Source: Codonopsis lanceolata (taxonomy: Eukaryota > Streptophyta > Magnoliopsida > Asterales > Campanulaceae). From it: 64,000 nucleotides of DNA. The notes beneath the pieces were generated by a model. It worked only from the letters and a program-made list of their open reading frames with translations, had not been told where the DNA came from and did not search any database. Numbering within the stretch: the first letter of the stretch is position 1; each line of letters opens with the position of its first letter. Shown here one piece after another: positions 44,850-56,578 of the stretch. The stretch lies in the NCBI GenBank assembly GCA_013146195.2, contig CM028382.1, positions 120,479,023-120,543,022 of the forward strand, read 5' to 3'. The position numbers were made by a program, and so were the translations under genes.

Positions 44850-45774
44850 AAACATTTTGAAATAGCTTTGTTTGAAAACATTAGTTCGTGTCCCATTCAA
44901 CCTTTAAAAAAAAAAGACTTTAGTTCGTGAATCCATAATTCGGAAGTATTTTTGTTATCAAGTTCTTCTTCCTTTCTCTTTACTTTTATTTTTATTTCCA
45001 TGTTTATTCTTAAAATGTTTATGCTACTTCCTTTAATTATGTGTGAGTAGTTTTATAATTCTAGGATTAGGTGTAGCCTGTAATGGATTTATAAATAAAG
45101 TTTCCATCTTTCCGTTTATTTGAATGTCACCCGTTTTGATTCTACTTTAGATTTGTTAATAATTGTATAATATTGTGCTAGCGAGGGGCCGAAAGGTGAA
45201 ACTATTACATTTATGTAATAATCTTAGTTACTAAAGTGAAGGACTGAAAGGAGAAACATAGGTAACTGAACCCTAAAATCGAACTATAAATTCATGAGAA
45301 CGTCAGTTGATTAAATTTCTACAGGCTAAAATGAATTGTAGGAAATAATGAGTTTAGTTTAATTCATTGAGCAAGACATCAGATTTGAATTAATTTAGAC
45401 AAGGTTGAGAGTAGTTCGAAAGAATACAATTACCTATTTTTATGCAATTTGCCTTCAAAACATGATATTCATTGTGAACGGAAAGATTATTACGAAACTT
45501 ATAAATTTATTGTTGTAGTGAACCGAAACCCTAGAAGCTTTTTAATTATTGTTTTTAATCGAAAATCCAATTTTGTGTTTAATTTAGTTAATTTAGTCTT
45601 CCTAGTTCAATTTACTTATCACAACAAAAATCTTGAAATCAATCCATCTAGGTTATTTTAATTGTGAGTTCATTGGTACTTGATTCAAAGTCGTTATGAG
45701 ATCGACATCCTAAATACTACACGAATAGTCATGCACTTGCGGTAGGATTTAGTGATCAATTGAAAATACTCAAC
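44850..45774 (+). repeat. Decayed gypsy LTR/leader
   Basis: CTACACGAATAGTCATGCAC-TTGCGGTAGG and AACCGAAACCCTAGAAGC are features seen just before the primer site in many Athila-like elements. No primer-binding site or coding is preserved. Confidence 0.3.
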
Positions 45775-46017
45775 AAATTCCATATTTTAAATTTCAGTCC
45801 ATAATGTCTTTAATTTCTACATTTAAATTTCCGTCGATGATGTCTTTAAATTCCACATTTAAATTTTCCTCAATAAAGTCTTTAAATTTCCACATTTTAA
45901 AATTCCAGTCGATAAGCTCTTTTCATTTCCAAATTTTTAATTCCTGTCAATAATGTCTTTATTTTCCACATTTAATTTTCAGTTGATATTGTCTTCCAAC
46001 ATATGCATTTCAATTCT
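45775..46017. repeat. Minisatellite, same family as 34850-35300
   Basis: Six or so copies of GTCGATAATGTCTTTAA-TTTCCACATTT. A purine-rich tract (46018-46062) follows. Confidence 0.65.
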
Positions 46018-46224
46018 TTAAAAAAAAGAAAAAAAAAAGAGGTGGAGGAGAGGAGGAGAAATTCCACAACGCTCCGACTTGCCTTGTACTTGTTTTAAAA
46101 CTCATATCATACATAAAAATAATATCTATCTTGTGATATATGCATGTCCCGAAATCGAGAATCTATTTCTTATCAACGACGTTCGTCTGCATCTGAATTT
46201 GTGTTTACTTGCAAACTCCGTGGT

Positions 46225-46676
46225 TGTAGGGCTCAGACACCCAAATTTCATACCCATATGATATAATGTCATATAATAATGATAACATATATTTTATAAA
46301 TTTATTAGACTTACAAATGTTGCTTTCCATTAATGTTTCGCTTAATGGACTTAACGGGAGTTAAATGATACATATGAAACATATAAGGGTCTTAATGAAA
46401 GTTGACATTTGGCCATTAAAACCAAGATGGAGCCGCTCCCCATACTAGGGTGCCACTCCCCATGCATGGGAGCCGTTCCATCCCTTTCTCTCTTCCGTGC
46501 ATGCTAAAATGCTATCGTTCCTCAACCGCCTCGTGTTTTCATGCGTTGTTTCGTTTCCAGGCTTCCACCTAGCATGCCATGCACTGAATTGAGGGAACGT
46601 CATCGTTTAATCGACCGTTTTTCTCCAATAAATAGAGGTTTCGAGCTCTCATTCTCAGCTCACCCAAAAAAAAAAG
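46225..46676 (+). repeat. Tat/Ogre-like LTR, U3-R side
   Basis: Starts TGTAGGGCTCAGACACCC and AAATTTCATACCC, parallel to the LTR start at 23348. AATAAATAGAGG (about 46627) is the likely TATA box, followed by a leader that runs into the duplicated segment 46677-48286. Confidence 0.45.
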
Positions 46677-47431
46677 ACACTATACTCATACATAAAAAAA
46701 AGGCCCCCTCTCTCAGAAGGACATGGGAAGCACACTTGAAGTTTTCGAGCATATAGTGGGCTAAAACCTAGGCGTATATACCGGGTTAGACATTCACGCT
46801 TCAAGAGGTAAGTACCAATTTATTGGTTGTTCCCATTAATATAAATAATATAAAATATCAATATTATGCATGCAATGTAAATAATATTATAATTAGATAA
46901 TGTAATGTAAATAATAGATGAAACATAAATAAAGTAATTATGTATATTATAAACATACAATGTAAATATATAATTTCGCATACTTTCATCTAAAAAATAT
47001 ATGTTCTGAAAAGTGTCATCTTTCTAAAATTTCGATAAGATCTAGTCTTCATATTAATTAAGACTCTCCAAAGAATCATTGTCTGCCAAAATTAATCCAT
47101 TTAGTCTTTCTTGTGTCATTGTAGAACACAAATAGTATTTCAAAAACTTCAACCTAAAAAATCTCCTTTTCTGCAGATACAACAGTCTAGCCCTAGTCAT
47201 CACTAGCTCCTAGTTGGAAATTTTATTGGAAAGTGAAACCTAAAAGTTGAACGCGAGAGAAGAACCTATTACTAATTATTGAGTTTCGAGTAATTAAGTT
47301 TGACTCAAAATTGAAAGGAAAATTAAAGAATCAAAATGAATGAAGAAGATCCTATTCAAAGATTTTGCTGCAAAATAGAAATCGGTCCCTCTAAAATTGA
47401 GAGCCGTGTGCATTTGCCCATTTGACACTTG

Positions 47432-47490
<59 letters not shown>

Positions 47491-48286
47491 CTAACTAGTG
47501 GCTCCAATTTAATCATTATTTAAACTTTAACCGTTAGGATTAACACTCACATCCACATGCATGAAAATGGTTATCCCTTTTTCTCTCTCCATCACACAAA
47601 TTATATTACTAGAATATTAACTCCTTAATTCCAAACTAAAATACTCTTATCTTGAGCATACATTAACTGTCTCATACCGTGGACGGATCTAGGATTTTGG
47701 TACCACGTGAGCTCGATATTCTAAAATAAATTGTAAACAGTAATGATCGTTTAAAATAACTTCATTAATCAATTAAAGATGTTATATATAGTTGGACTTA
47801 ATAAGTCTTACACATTATATACATAAAAGAGTTAAAAATTAATAATGATGTTTAACATATAATTTTATTTTACTTTTTACAAAATTCTGACTAGGGTACC
47901 AGCCCACATCAAGTGTACTCTACATCCCTGTCTCATATTGATACTGGTAAAAAGACGCCATAATCTAATACTCCTCGATTTTCAAATTCTTTGATCCGCA
48001 TACCGCTTAAGAAAAAATAATTCTATCCGATTATAAATATAGTGTGGTTTCTTTTAATGCCCTTCGGTATGTGATCATAATTAAAGTATGTAGAAAAATT
48101 AAGAGTAAAGTGGTTAAATTATTTTTCTAAAAGAGAGTTTTTAAAGAGGACAATCATTTTAGAACGATGAAAAATGAAAAGAGGACGATAATTTGACAAC
48201 GTAGGGAGTATTATGTATCCTTAAAGTATTATTGGACGTAACCATACTATCCCTTATACATTATATGTTTCGATTTGTAAGTTAAT
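46677..48286. repeat. Duplicate of 7280-9078
   Basis: Lacks the MITE present at 7880-8138. It carries extra sequence at about 47406-47490 with a (TA)n(CA)n microsatellite (47430-47489), includes the diverged MITE (47971-48208) and ends at the N gap. Confidence 0.75.
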
Positions 48287-48386
48287 NNNNNNNNNNNNNN
48301 NNNNNNNNNNNNNNNNNNNNNNNNNNNNNNNNNNNNNNNNNNNNNNNNNNNNNNNNNNNNNNNNNNNNNNNNNNNNNNNNNNNNNN
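48287..48386. other. Assembly gap, 100 N
   Basis: Exactly 100 N, the usual placeholder for a gap of unknown length. Repeats abut it on both sides. Confidence 0.98.
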
Positions 48387-48427
48387 TAATAGTCTCCAAG
48401 AATCAAGATTTTGTTTGGTTTAGCATG

Positions 48428-48498
<71 letters not shown>

Positions 48499-49742
48499 CT
48501 AAATCAAATGCCTAGATAGATTATGCATATAAGATGATCCAAAGGTTCAAAATAGTTAACAAATAAAATATTATATTATAATAAATAAATAAAAATATAT
48601 AGGTTGGTTTGGTTTGATTCGATACCAAAAACCGCGAACCGAACCGGATGGTTTTCTAATTTTTGAAATCGAAACCGAACCGTCTTCAACCAAAACCGAA
48701 CCAAACCGACTGGTTTGGTTCGGTTCGGTTCCGTGCTTCAGTGATTTCGATTTACACTCCTATAGTCCTATCGAATCTTATAGAATTCCCTACTTAATGG
48801 CTAGTTTATAACAACATTTTTTAATTTAATTTTGGAAATCCTTAAACAACTGGTTTTAATAATTTCATTATTTGGGACCTTTTTACAGCATGTTTATAAT
48901 GAATTGTTTTCGATTTTTTTTGGATGCAACTACTAGTTTATAATGACTTGGTGTATTGTTTGGCCCTTATTGCAACATGCTTAAACTATAGTTTCACAAA
49001 ATCTTGACAAAATCTAGTTTATAATGACTTTTATCTATTAGGACCTTAGATTAATTAAGTTTTAATGTTACAAAACAGCAAAGCAAGTTAGGGTAGTATA
49101 ATTTCCCATTAAATACTCTTAATTGACTTAAATTGTACAAGAGTTGTCAAGAAGAAACAATTTGAAGATTTGAAGAAGGTAACACAAAGAAATCAAAACT
49201 GCTAAGACTAAAGATCAAAGTACTTTGATTGAAATATCTTTGAGTATTCTCGTTTTAGTTTTGTTGCCATTACTATCCATAACCATAAATTTCAAGCTTG
49301 ATTTTCTGTACCACACCACTTCTACAAATTTGTGTTGCTAGAGCTCAAAGTGATATCGACATGAACTCGTTGTATAAAAACAAATCTGTTTTGTTTTGTT
49401 TTTGGATGGATTTAAATTCAGACACATTAAAGCACCTATTGTTGTTAGTTAGATTAGTATGAGTATAATGCTACATATATATGGAATTTATAAACAAAAT
49501 TTATTTATATTACACATTAAGCTAGAGTTTTGGATACTTAATTCGTGATGATGTAAATGAATTATCTTGATACATTTTCGTTAAGTATTATATTCCATTA
49601 AAGATAGTTGTTCACCAACTAATTAACAACTATAACAATAATGGGTATCTAATCTCCTACTCTCTTTGTAACGCCCGAGCCCGAAAGTCCGGCTTGTTAT
49701 GTCTAGCCTACACACTGACCAATTAAGCATACAATACCTTGA
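48387..49742. repeat. Inverted duplicate of 29512-30860
   Basis: Reverse complement of 29512-30860, including part of the AACCGAACC element, with a (CT)n(TA)n microsatellite (about 48429-48496) in place of the TA run. The 48614-48811 frame is element sequence. Confidence 0.8.
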
Positions 49743-50800
49743 TACCTAAAATTGAGTGCTATTAGAGTGGTCCTAGCATTACCCTTACTATAAGAGTAAT
49801 GCTAGAGTCACTCAATGAACACTCAAATTAGTGCACCAAATGATGTGGTTTTCAATGTGTCATCTTATTTGGTATTTTATAGGCTCCACTATAAGTTAAA
49901 AAGTTATGTTAACAATATGACACATAAGATGTCACATCTTTTGGTATCCAACTTTGAGTGCTATTAGAGTGGCTCTAACATTACCCTTACTATAAGAGTA
50001 ATGCTAGAGTCACTCAATGAGCACTCAAATTTGTTGCACCAAATGATGTGGTTTCCAATGTGTTATCTTATTTGACATTTTATGGGCTCCACTAAAAGTT
50101 AAAAAGTTATGTTAACAATATGACACATAAAATGCCATATCATTTGGTACCCAAAATTGAGTGATATTAGAGTGACCCTAGCATTACCCTTACTATAAGA
50201 GTAATGCTAGAGTCACTCAATGAGCACTCAAATTTGTGCACCAAATGATGTGGTTTCCAATGTGTCATCTTATTTGGCATTTTATGGGCTCCACTATAAG
50301 TTAAAAAGTTATGTTAACAATATGACACATAAGATGCCACATCATTTGGTACCCAAAATTGAGTGCTATTAGAGTAGCCTTAGCATTACCCTTACTATAA
50401 GAGTAATGCTAGAGTCACTCAATGAGCACTCAAATTTGTGCACAATGATGTGGTTTCCAATGTGTCATCTTATTTAGCATTTTATGGGCTCCATTATAAG
50501 TTAAAAAGTTATGTTAACAATATGACACATAAGATGTCACATCATTTGGTAAAAAATTGAGTGCTATTAGAGTAGCCCTAGCATTACCCTTATTATAAGA
50601 GTAATGTTAGAGTCACTAAATGAGCACCTAAATTTGTGCACAAAATGATGTGGTTTCCAATGTGTCATCTTATTTGGCATTTTATAGGCTCCAGTATAAG
50701 TTAAAAAGTTATGTTAACAATATGACACATAAGATGTCACATCATTTGGTACCCAAAATTGAGTGCTAATAGAGTGGCCCTAGCATTACCCTTACTATAA
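49743..50800. repeat. Tandem array of a ~202-bp MITE-like hairpin
   Basis: AGAGTAATG(C/T)TAGAGTCACT begins units at 49793, 49995, 50198, 50400 and 50598, with a partial unit before them. Each unit ends GGCCCTAGCATTACCCTTAC, the inverted counterpart of its start, so one unit is a foldback element and the array is made of joined copies. About 90% or more identity between units by eye. Confidence 0.85.
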
Positions 50801-50931
50801 TTGTTATCTTACAACCCCGTAGGCGTGTCATGTGGGGTGGGGGGCGCTCGCACACAAAAGGATGTCAACAATTTGAGTTGACGTAATATGTCATTAATTT
50901 CTCACATTTTAGATAGTCAGAAACTCTTGAA

Positions 50932-51053
50932 GAGGATAAGTGCTACTTAATGATAAGACGTTTCACTCATACTTAATAGGTAGTGGGTTCGAGTTAACAA
51001 GGGGATAAGTGGGGAACCATTACTGATCCTCTATCAGAGAAAAGAAATAAAAT
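50932..51053 (+). mobile_element. tRNA-derived SINE with 10-bp target duplication
   Basis: GATAAGACGTTTCAC (A-box region), GTGGGTTCGAGTTAAC (B box), GTGGGGAACCATTACTGATC and an A-rich tail. Flanked by AACTCTTGAA (50922-50931 and 51054-51063). Same family as 26042-26165, opposite strand. Confidence 0.8.
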
Positions 51054-51063
51054 AACTCTTGAA

Positions 51064-52139
51064 ACTTTATTTTAAATATTTTAACGATTGTGATTCATCT
51101 CATATGTGGAGGTAGTTATCCTTTTTTAATCTTATTTTTCTCTTCACGTTACAAAGTCTCAAACTAAGATTGTGTCATACACATGGGCACGAAAACCTCG
51201 CTTCACACACGTGATTTTTACAAAAGCTAACTACTTGCTCAGATTTAAATTATCTTTTAAACTTTTAAAACATTTGAGGATTAGACATAATTTTCACATC
51301 CATATGTGTGAAGATAATTATCCATTTTCTTTTTTCCCCATTACACCAACTATATAATATAAATTCTTTACATTCTTAATTTGTCTATATTACAATACAA
51401 CTCGTTTGATACACGCATAATTAACAAAAGCTAATAGATTTATCACATTCGTAACTTTTTGAACTTTTAACGATTATGATTAAAGATTTAAAGGTAATTG
51501 TCCTTTTGTTATCTCCCTTACAATACTCATATCTCGAGCATACATTGAATAGGTCTCATACTGGATCATATCTTAGTCACGGGCACAAAGACCTCGTATG
51601 CTGAATGTTAAAACACATTAGAAAGATGACTTGGTGATTTGGAATATATTTTCTACCATGTTAATTAATCATCTTTTTCCAACCAAAGAGTTCATATTTG
51701 AAAATTATCTATATTATAATTAAGCTGAATCTTTCTGAAAAGTTAATTACTGGTCAGGATTCATTTTTACAAAACATAACTACGGGCCACAATTAAGTTA
51801 TTCTAAGAAGTTAACTATTGACCAAGATATTGCTAGATTTTGTGAATCCTAGTAACAATATAGGAGATATCTAACTTAATTCTACTGTTTGCCTTCCTAT
51901 ACTCTATATTCTTTTCCTTCTCTGTATCATTTTCCTTATATTTTCTGTATCATTTTCCTCTTCATTATATAAAGTTTCTCTTAAGGGTAAGACTGGTTGT
52001 TCCCCTCAATTTTATTAAAATCTAACAGAGTACCGTACATGTTTCCCTAAAAAAATGACAAAACAAACTTTTAATTTTTTTCTACTGTTGGATGATCATA
52101 TTGTTTTAATTGATTACCGAGAGGTGTTCATTTTAAATT
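51064..52139. other. AT-rich sequence with worn Helitron-like ends
   Basis: Text resembling the Helitron 3' end occurs at about 51168-51205 (GTGTCATACACATGGGCACG) and 51555-51600 (GTCTCATACTGG...TAGTCACGGGCACAAAG). Hairpins and CTAG are eroded. No coding. Confidence 0.35.
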
Positions 52140-52150
52140 GGTTATTTTGA

Positions 52151-52221
52151 ATACTAACACCGTCTCATACTGACGCTGTCTCATATTGGCGTCGTGTCAT
52201 AGTCACGGGTACAAAATCTAG
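52151..52221 (+). mobile_element. Helitron 3' terminus, copy of 3912-3994
   Basis: ACTAACACCGTCTCATACTG, then a CGTG...CACG hairpin (52193-52207), ten bases GGTACAAAAT and CTAG (52218-52221) before T. Same spacing as the copy at 3994. Confidence 0.55.
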
Positions 52222-53420
52222 TAATTATTAAGGGATATACGACTAGAATTAATTTTGTTCAAAATTACCAACAATTTGAGCTTAATCAATATGTTAGATT
52301 AAATGTGAAAGATAAAATTGAAATGTTATAGAGATGATAAATATAAATTTTCTAAAGTGGACTACTAAAAATATCATAATAACAAAATTGTATATAGTGG
52401 ACTATTTGCCCAGAATAAAGTGAGTAAACGATTTTGTATATATTTTCAAACACGTGAATTAAATGATTTGAGATACATATTCTACCAACTGAATTAAATG
52501 TATTAAACACATTTAATCTAATCCATAAATCAAACCATAAACACTTCATTCTTCTTGAACTGTAAACGCGCACGACTGACAAAGTTCTTACCTATTCAGG
52601 TTAATCTTTTGTAGAACTTTTCGAGAAGCCGAAAGTAACCTCAAATCAAAATCATGGTCGAATTTCTCGAGCAAACTAACCGTATTCCATTATGTATCAC
52701 AAGTTAAGAAAAACTAAGTTACTATATTGTAAATATTGGTATAATATGTAATGTACTTTAAAGCACACGTTCATTGAAGTGGGATGAAAAAAATGTAAAA
52801 GTTAAATGGTAAAAATGTTTATTTAAAAAGAAAAAATTTAAAACAAAACATTTATTTGTAAATGACGAAAAAAGAAGATAAGACAATTATTTAGGAACAA
52901 AGACGCTATATTTTAGTAGATATGAATGATGTACAATCCATTTCATACAAGTATACACATAAAGAACACTTAGGTATAACTTGATGACAATGGAGTGCAA
53001 AATCATAAAAACAAAATTACGGCATGACTCACTTTGTTCCTAAAAATGGTGATAATCTTTTCCCTTTCGTTTTTAAACGTTTCTTTATTATTTTATCATT
53101 GACTTGATTTAAATTTTAATTAATGGGCACCACTCTTACACGAGTGTCTTTAGAAAATACACATTATTCGAATATTTATAATAACATAAATTGTTTTATT
53201 TTATGCCAAATCAAAGAGGATACTCATTTGGGAGTATAAAAGATCTTGGGTGATAACCGTGCTGGTCCAATAAAAAGAATTTATAATCGGAAAAGTCATT
53301 CATATTTGTTTTTAACCGCTAAAGTACATTTTTTGTGATAAAATGACGAAGATATCCTTAATAAACAACAAACATGCGCACAAAATCTCGCAATTAAACT
53401 TCAGCATCTCATAACTAAAT
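52222..53420. other. No recognised gene
   Basis: AT-rich. A 76-codon minus-strand frame at 52352-52582 has no support. A worn MITE may lie within about 52700-52910 (ends in TTTAGGAACAAAGACG). Confidence 0.3.
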
Positions 53421-54020
53421 AAATGATGACTAATTAAATAAGACCGAGACATGATTGGAAACGACGCCTAATTAAGTATTGGAAGATACGTTTCCTAAAA
53501 AACAAAGAACGACGCAAAATAAATATTAACCAATGATACATGATTGGGGGATATGATGCCTAATTAAAAATCAACGACGCCCAATGTTTAACTAAAGAGA
53601 AGGGGCTATTTTTACAAAATCAATTACGACGCATAAATAAAAATCAATGAAGCAGCATAGGATGATGCAATGTGTGATTAAAAAACATCGACGCCCCATC
53701 TACAAATTTGTCATCCGAATGAATAAAATGAATTTTGGCACCAAATAAAAAAAAGGTATACATATTTATTGTCAAATACTAGGTGAATTACAAACCAATA
53801 CAGAGAATAAGCTACCAAAAACAACAAATGTCTATTAAAAACCTATACATCGAGGCAAGATTTGAAGGAACGATGTCTAATTACGTAACACCGAGGTAGG
53901 ATTATAAGAAACGATGACTAATTAAATAACGTCGGGCATGATTGGAAGAAACGACGCCTAATTAAGTAACATCGAGACGAGATTGGAAGAAACAACGCCT
54001 AATTAAGTAATAGTGAGGAA
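53421..54020. repeat. 41-bp minisatellite, left part
   Basis: The unit TAATTAAGTAACACCGAGGC-ATGATTGGAAGAAACGACGCC is repeated with increasing decay to the left. It continues at 59241 on the far side of the copia insertion. Confidence 0.7.
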
Positions 54021-54283
54021 TGTTAGAATCTGAACTTCATAATTGTTCTTCTATAATCTTGAAGAATCGAACAAAAAAAATACACAGCCAACAATATATA
54101 TACAGAAGAATAGAATAACAAACTAACTGAATGCTAACAGCATAACTGCCTAACTTCTAAAATATGACACTCGACACCCCTGACAAATAGGATAGGCAGA
54201 AATAATGATTTACACACAGCCCCTTTTAACTTGCTGGCTGATTATCTTCATTAATCACTTGTAAAACCTTGGTAGCTTTAACA
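54021..54283 (-). repeat. 3' LTR of the copia element
   Basis: Plus-strand TGTTAGAATC...GCTTTAACA, 263 bp. It lacks 48 bp present in the other LTR. Confidence 0.95.
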
Positions 54284-55875
54284 CCCCCACTCAAGTTGGA
54301 AGTGGAGAATAGATTCTTAACTTGCAACTTGCTCAGCAAATCAGAGAACTTAGCACTAGGCAAGGCTTTAGTGAAGATATGAGCCACTTGAAGATGTGAT
54401 GGAATATATCTAGTACTGATCAGATTCTTCTGTATCATGTTTCTTACAATATGGCAGTCAATTTCTATATGTTTTGTCCTCTCATGATAAACTGGGTTAG
54501 CAGCTATATAAAAGGCTGATTTATTATCACAGAAGAGAGGAATGGGATCACAATTTGAGACATTAAAGTCTCTGAGTATTGCTGTGATCCAGGTTAACTC
54601 ACAGCAAGTATTTTCCATGCTCCTGTATTCAGCTTCATATGAAGATCTGCTAACAATACTTTGCTTCTTGCTTTTCCATGAAATAAGAGAATTTCCAAGA
54701 AACACACAGAATCCTGATACTGATCTTCTGGTAATTGGACAAGATGCCCAGTCTGAATCACAATATGCAGTAAGGTTTAAAGGAGAGTCTGCAGGAAAGA
54801 AAAGACCTTGCCCTGGACTGTTTTTGAGATATTTGACAAGTCTTAATCCAGCTTTCCAATGTTCAGTTGTGGGTTTAGCCATAAATTGGCTTAGGATGTG
54901 GACACCATAGGCTATGTCAGGCCTAGAAATGGTTAGGTAAATAAGCCTGCCTATCAGTCTTCTGTAAGGCAAGGGATCTTTTAAAGGAATTCCTGGATTG
55001 GTTGCAAGATTATGATGAGGTTCAATAGGAGTAAGCTTGGGGTTAGCATTGAGTAGACCACAGTCTTTGATAATATCTATTGTGTACTTCCTTTGATGAA
55101 GACACAATCCAGTAGAGTTCTTTGCAATTTCAAGGCCAAGGAAGTATCTAAGGTTCCCCAAATCTTTTACAGGAAACTTAGAATGAATGTAATCTTTAAC
55201 TTTAGCAATGAGGTCCTTGTTATTTCCTGAAATTAGAAGATCATCAACATAGACAAGTATAGCAATAAAGTTCTCATTGGATCTCATAGTGAATAAAGTG
55301 TGATCATTAGGTGATTGAGAGAAACCAAATTCAGTAAGAGTGGAAGAAAACTTCTCAAACCATTGTCTTGGGGCCTGCTTGAGACCATAGAGAGATTTGT
55401 GCAATTTGCAAACTACAGGCCCTTTGTTCTTGGGTAGATTATGCTTATATCCAGGAGGAGGATCCATATAAATCTCTTCATTCAGATCTCCATGTAAGAA
55501 TGCATTTGATACATCCATATGTGTGATGTCCCATTTCTTTGAGGCTGCAATAGAAATAAGTATTCTGATAGATGTCATCTTTGCTACAGGAGCAAAGGTT
55601 TCAAAATAGTCATTTCCTTCCACTTGTGTAAATCCTTTAGCAACTAATCTTGCTTTGTATTTATCAACACTCCCATCAGGTTTATACTTGATTCTAAAGA
55701 TCCATTTTGATCCAACTTTATGTTTCTTTTTAGGGAGATGTTCTAAAGTCCAGGTTTTGTTGGCTTCTAAGGCCTTTAATTCTTCTTTCATAGCTTTACA
55801 CCATAGGGGGTCTTTGGCAGCCCTCTCATAGGTTTGGGGTTCAGAGACCTTTGATATATTACAGGAGTATTTCAT
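54226..55875 (-). pseudogene. Copia reverse transcriptase-RNase H
   Basis: 549 residues. RVT_2 starts with YKARLVAKGFTQVEGNDYF (about 73-91). MDVSNAFLHGD holds the first catalytic Asp (about 121), KSLYGLKQAPRQW (160-172) follows, and YVDDLLISG (209-217) holds the Asp pair. RNase H has YCDSDWA (371-377), SSYEAEYRS (411-419) and FCDNKSA (448-454), with HIEIDCHIVRNM near the end. All catalytic positions look intact. The frame is separate from the upstream one by a frameshift near 55865, so it would not be made as part of a full polyprotein. The frame runs into the 3' LTR. Confidence 0.95.
54284..54296 (-). other. Polypurine tract
   Basis: Minus strand TTGAGTGGGGG directly before the 3' LTR. Confidence 0.85.
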
Positions 55876-56578
55876 ATATTAGAAGATGTTTGGTGAAGTT
55901 CTGATAGTTAATAAAAGGGTAAAGGAGGGTAGTATTAGTAGTTGTATCACCATGAGTTTGAAGTTGTGAGGGAAGATCAATATAGTCCCTAAATTTTGCA
56001 GGAATGGATCTGTTTCTTATAGGTCTATTTGTAGGGATACTAATTTTAGGCTGAGAGGTAGTGGTATTATTAGTAGGTTCATTATTAAGATTGTCTATAT
56101 GAATATTTTGAGTAGGAATGGGAAGCTGGTCTTCCTCATTATCTGAGAAGTTAGGAATATCAGATGAGGGAAACATGCTTTTATTGATGGTTTCACTTTG
56201 ATTATTGGCTTTGAAAGGAAAGACTTCTTCACAGAAACTTACATCTCTGCTAAAAAAGGTTCTTTGAGTGGTTAGATTAAAGCATTTATAGGCCTTTTTG
56301 GTAAAGGCATAACCAAGGAAAACACACTTCTGAGCTCTGGGCATAAACTTATCCCTATTAAGAGCAAGTGTTGAGGCATAGCACAAACAACCAAAGGTTT
56401 TAAGATGATCATACTTGGGTCTTGTGCCATACAGAACTTCAAAGGGAGATTTAAATTTCAAGACAGAATTTGGGAGTTTGTTAATAAGATAGGTGGCTGT
56501 AAGCAGACAATCCCCCCAAAAATGTATAGGGAGATTGGATTGGAATTTAAGTGCTCTTGCTAATTCCATTAGGTGCAT
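55859..56578 (-). pseudogene. Copia integrase C-terminal region
   Basis: 239 residues. It starts with the integrase segment ELARALKFQSNLPIHFWGDC, then SPFEVLYGTRPKYDHLKTFG and the SH3-like CVFLGYAFTKKAYKC. A hydrophilic linker leads to reverse transcriptase. It is separated from the catalytic core by a one-base deletion in a G run near 56611, and from reverse transcriptase by a shift near 55865. Confidence 0.9.

Noticed and set aside
49743..50800. CRISPR or rDNA spacer array
   Set aside because: Units are uniform throughout with no variable spacers and have inverted ends, so a MITE-derived tandem repeat fits.
54542..54910. 122-codon plus-strand frame
   Set aside because: Antisense shadow of the copia RNase H region. 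The plus-strand frame at 57049-57348 is likewise a shadow of integrase coding.
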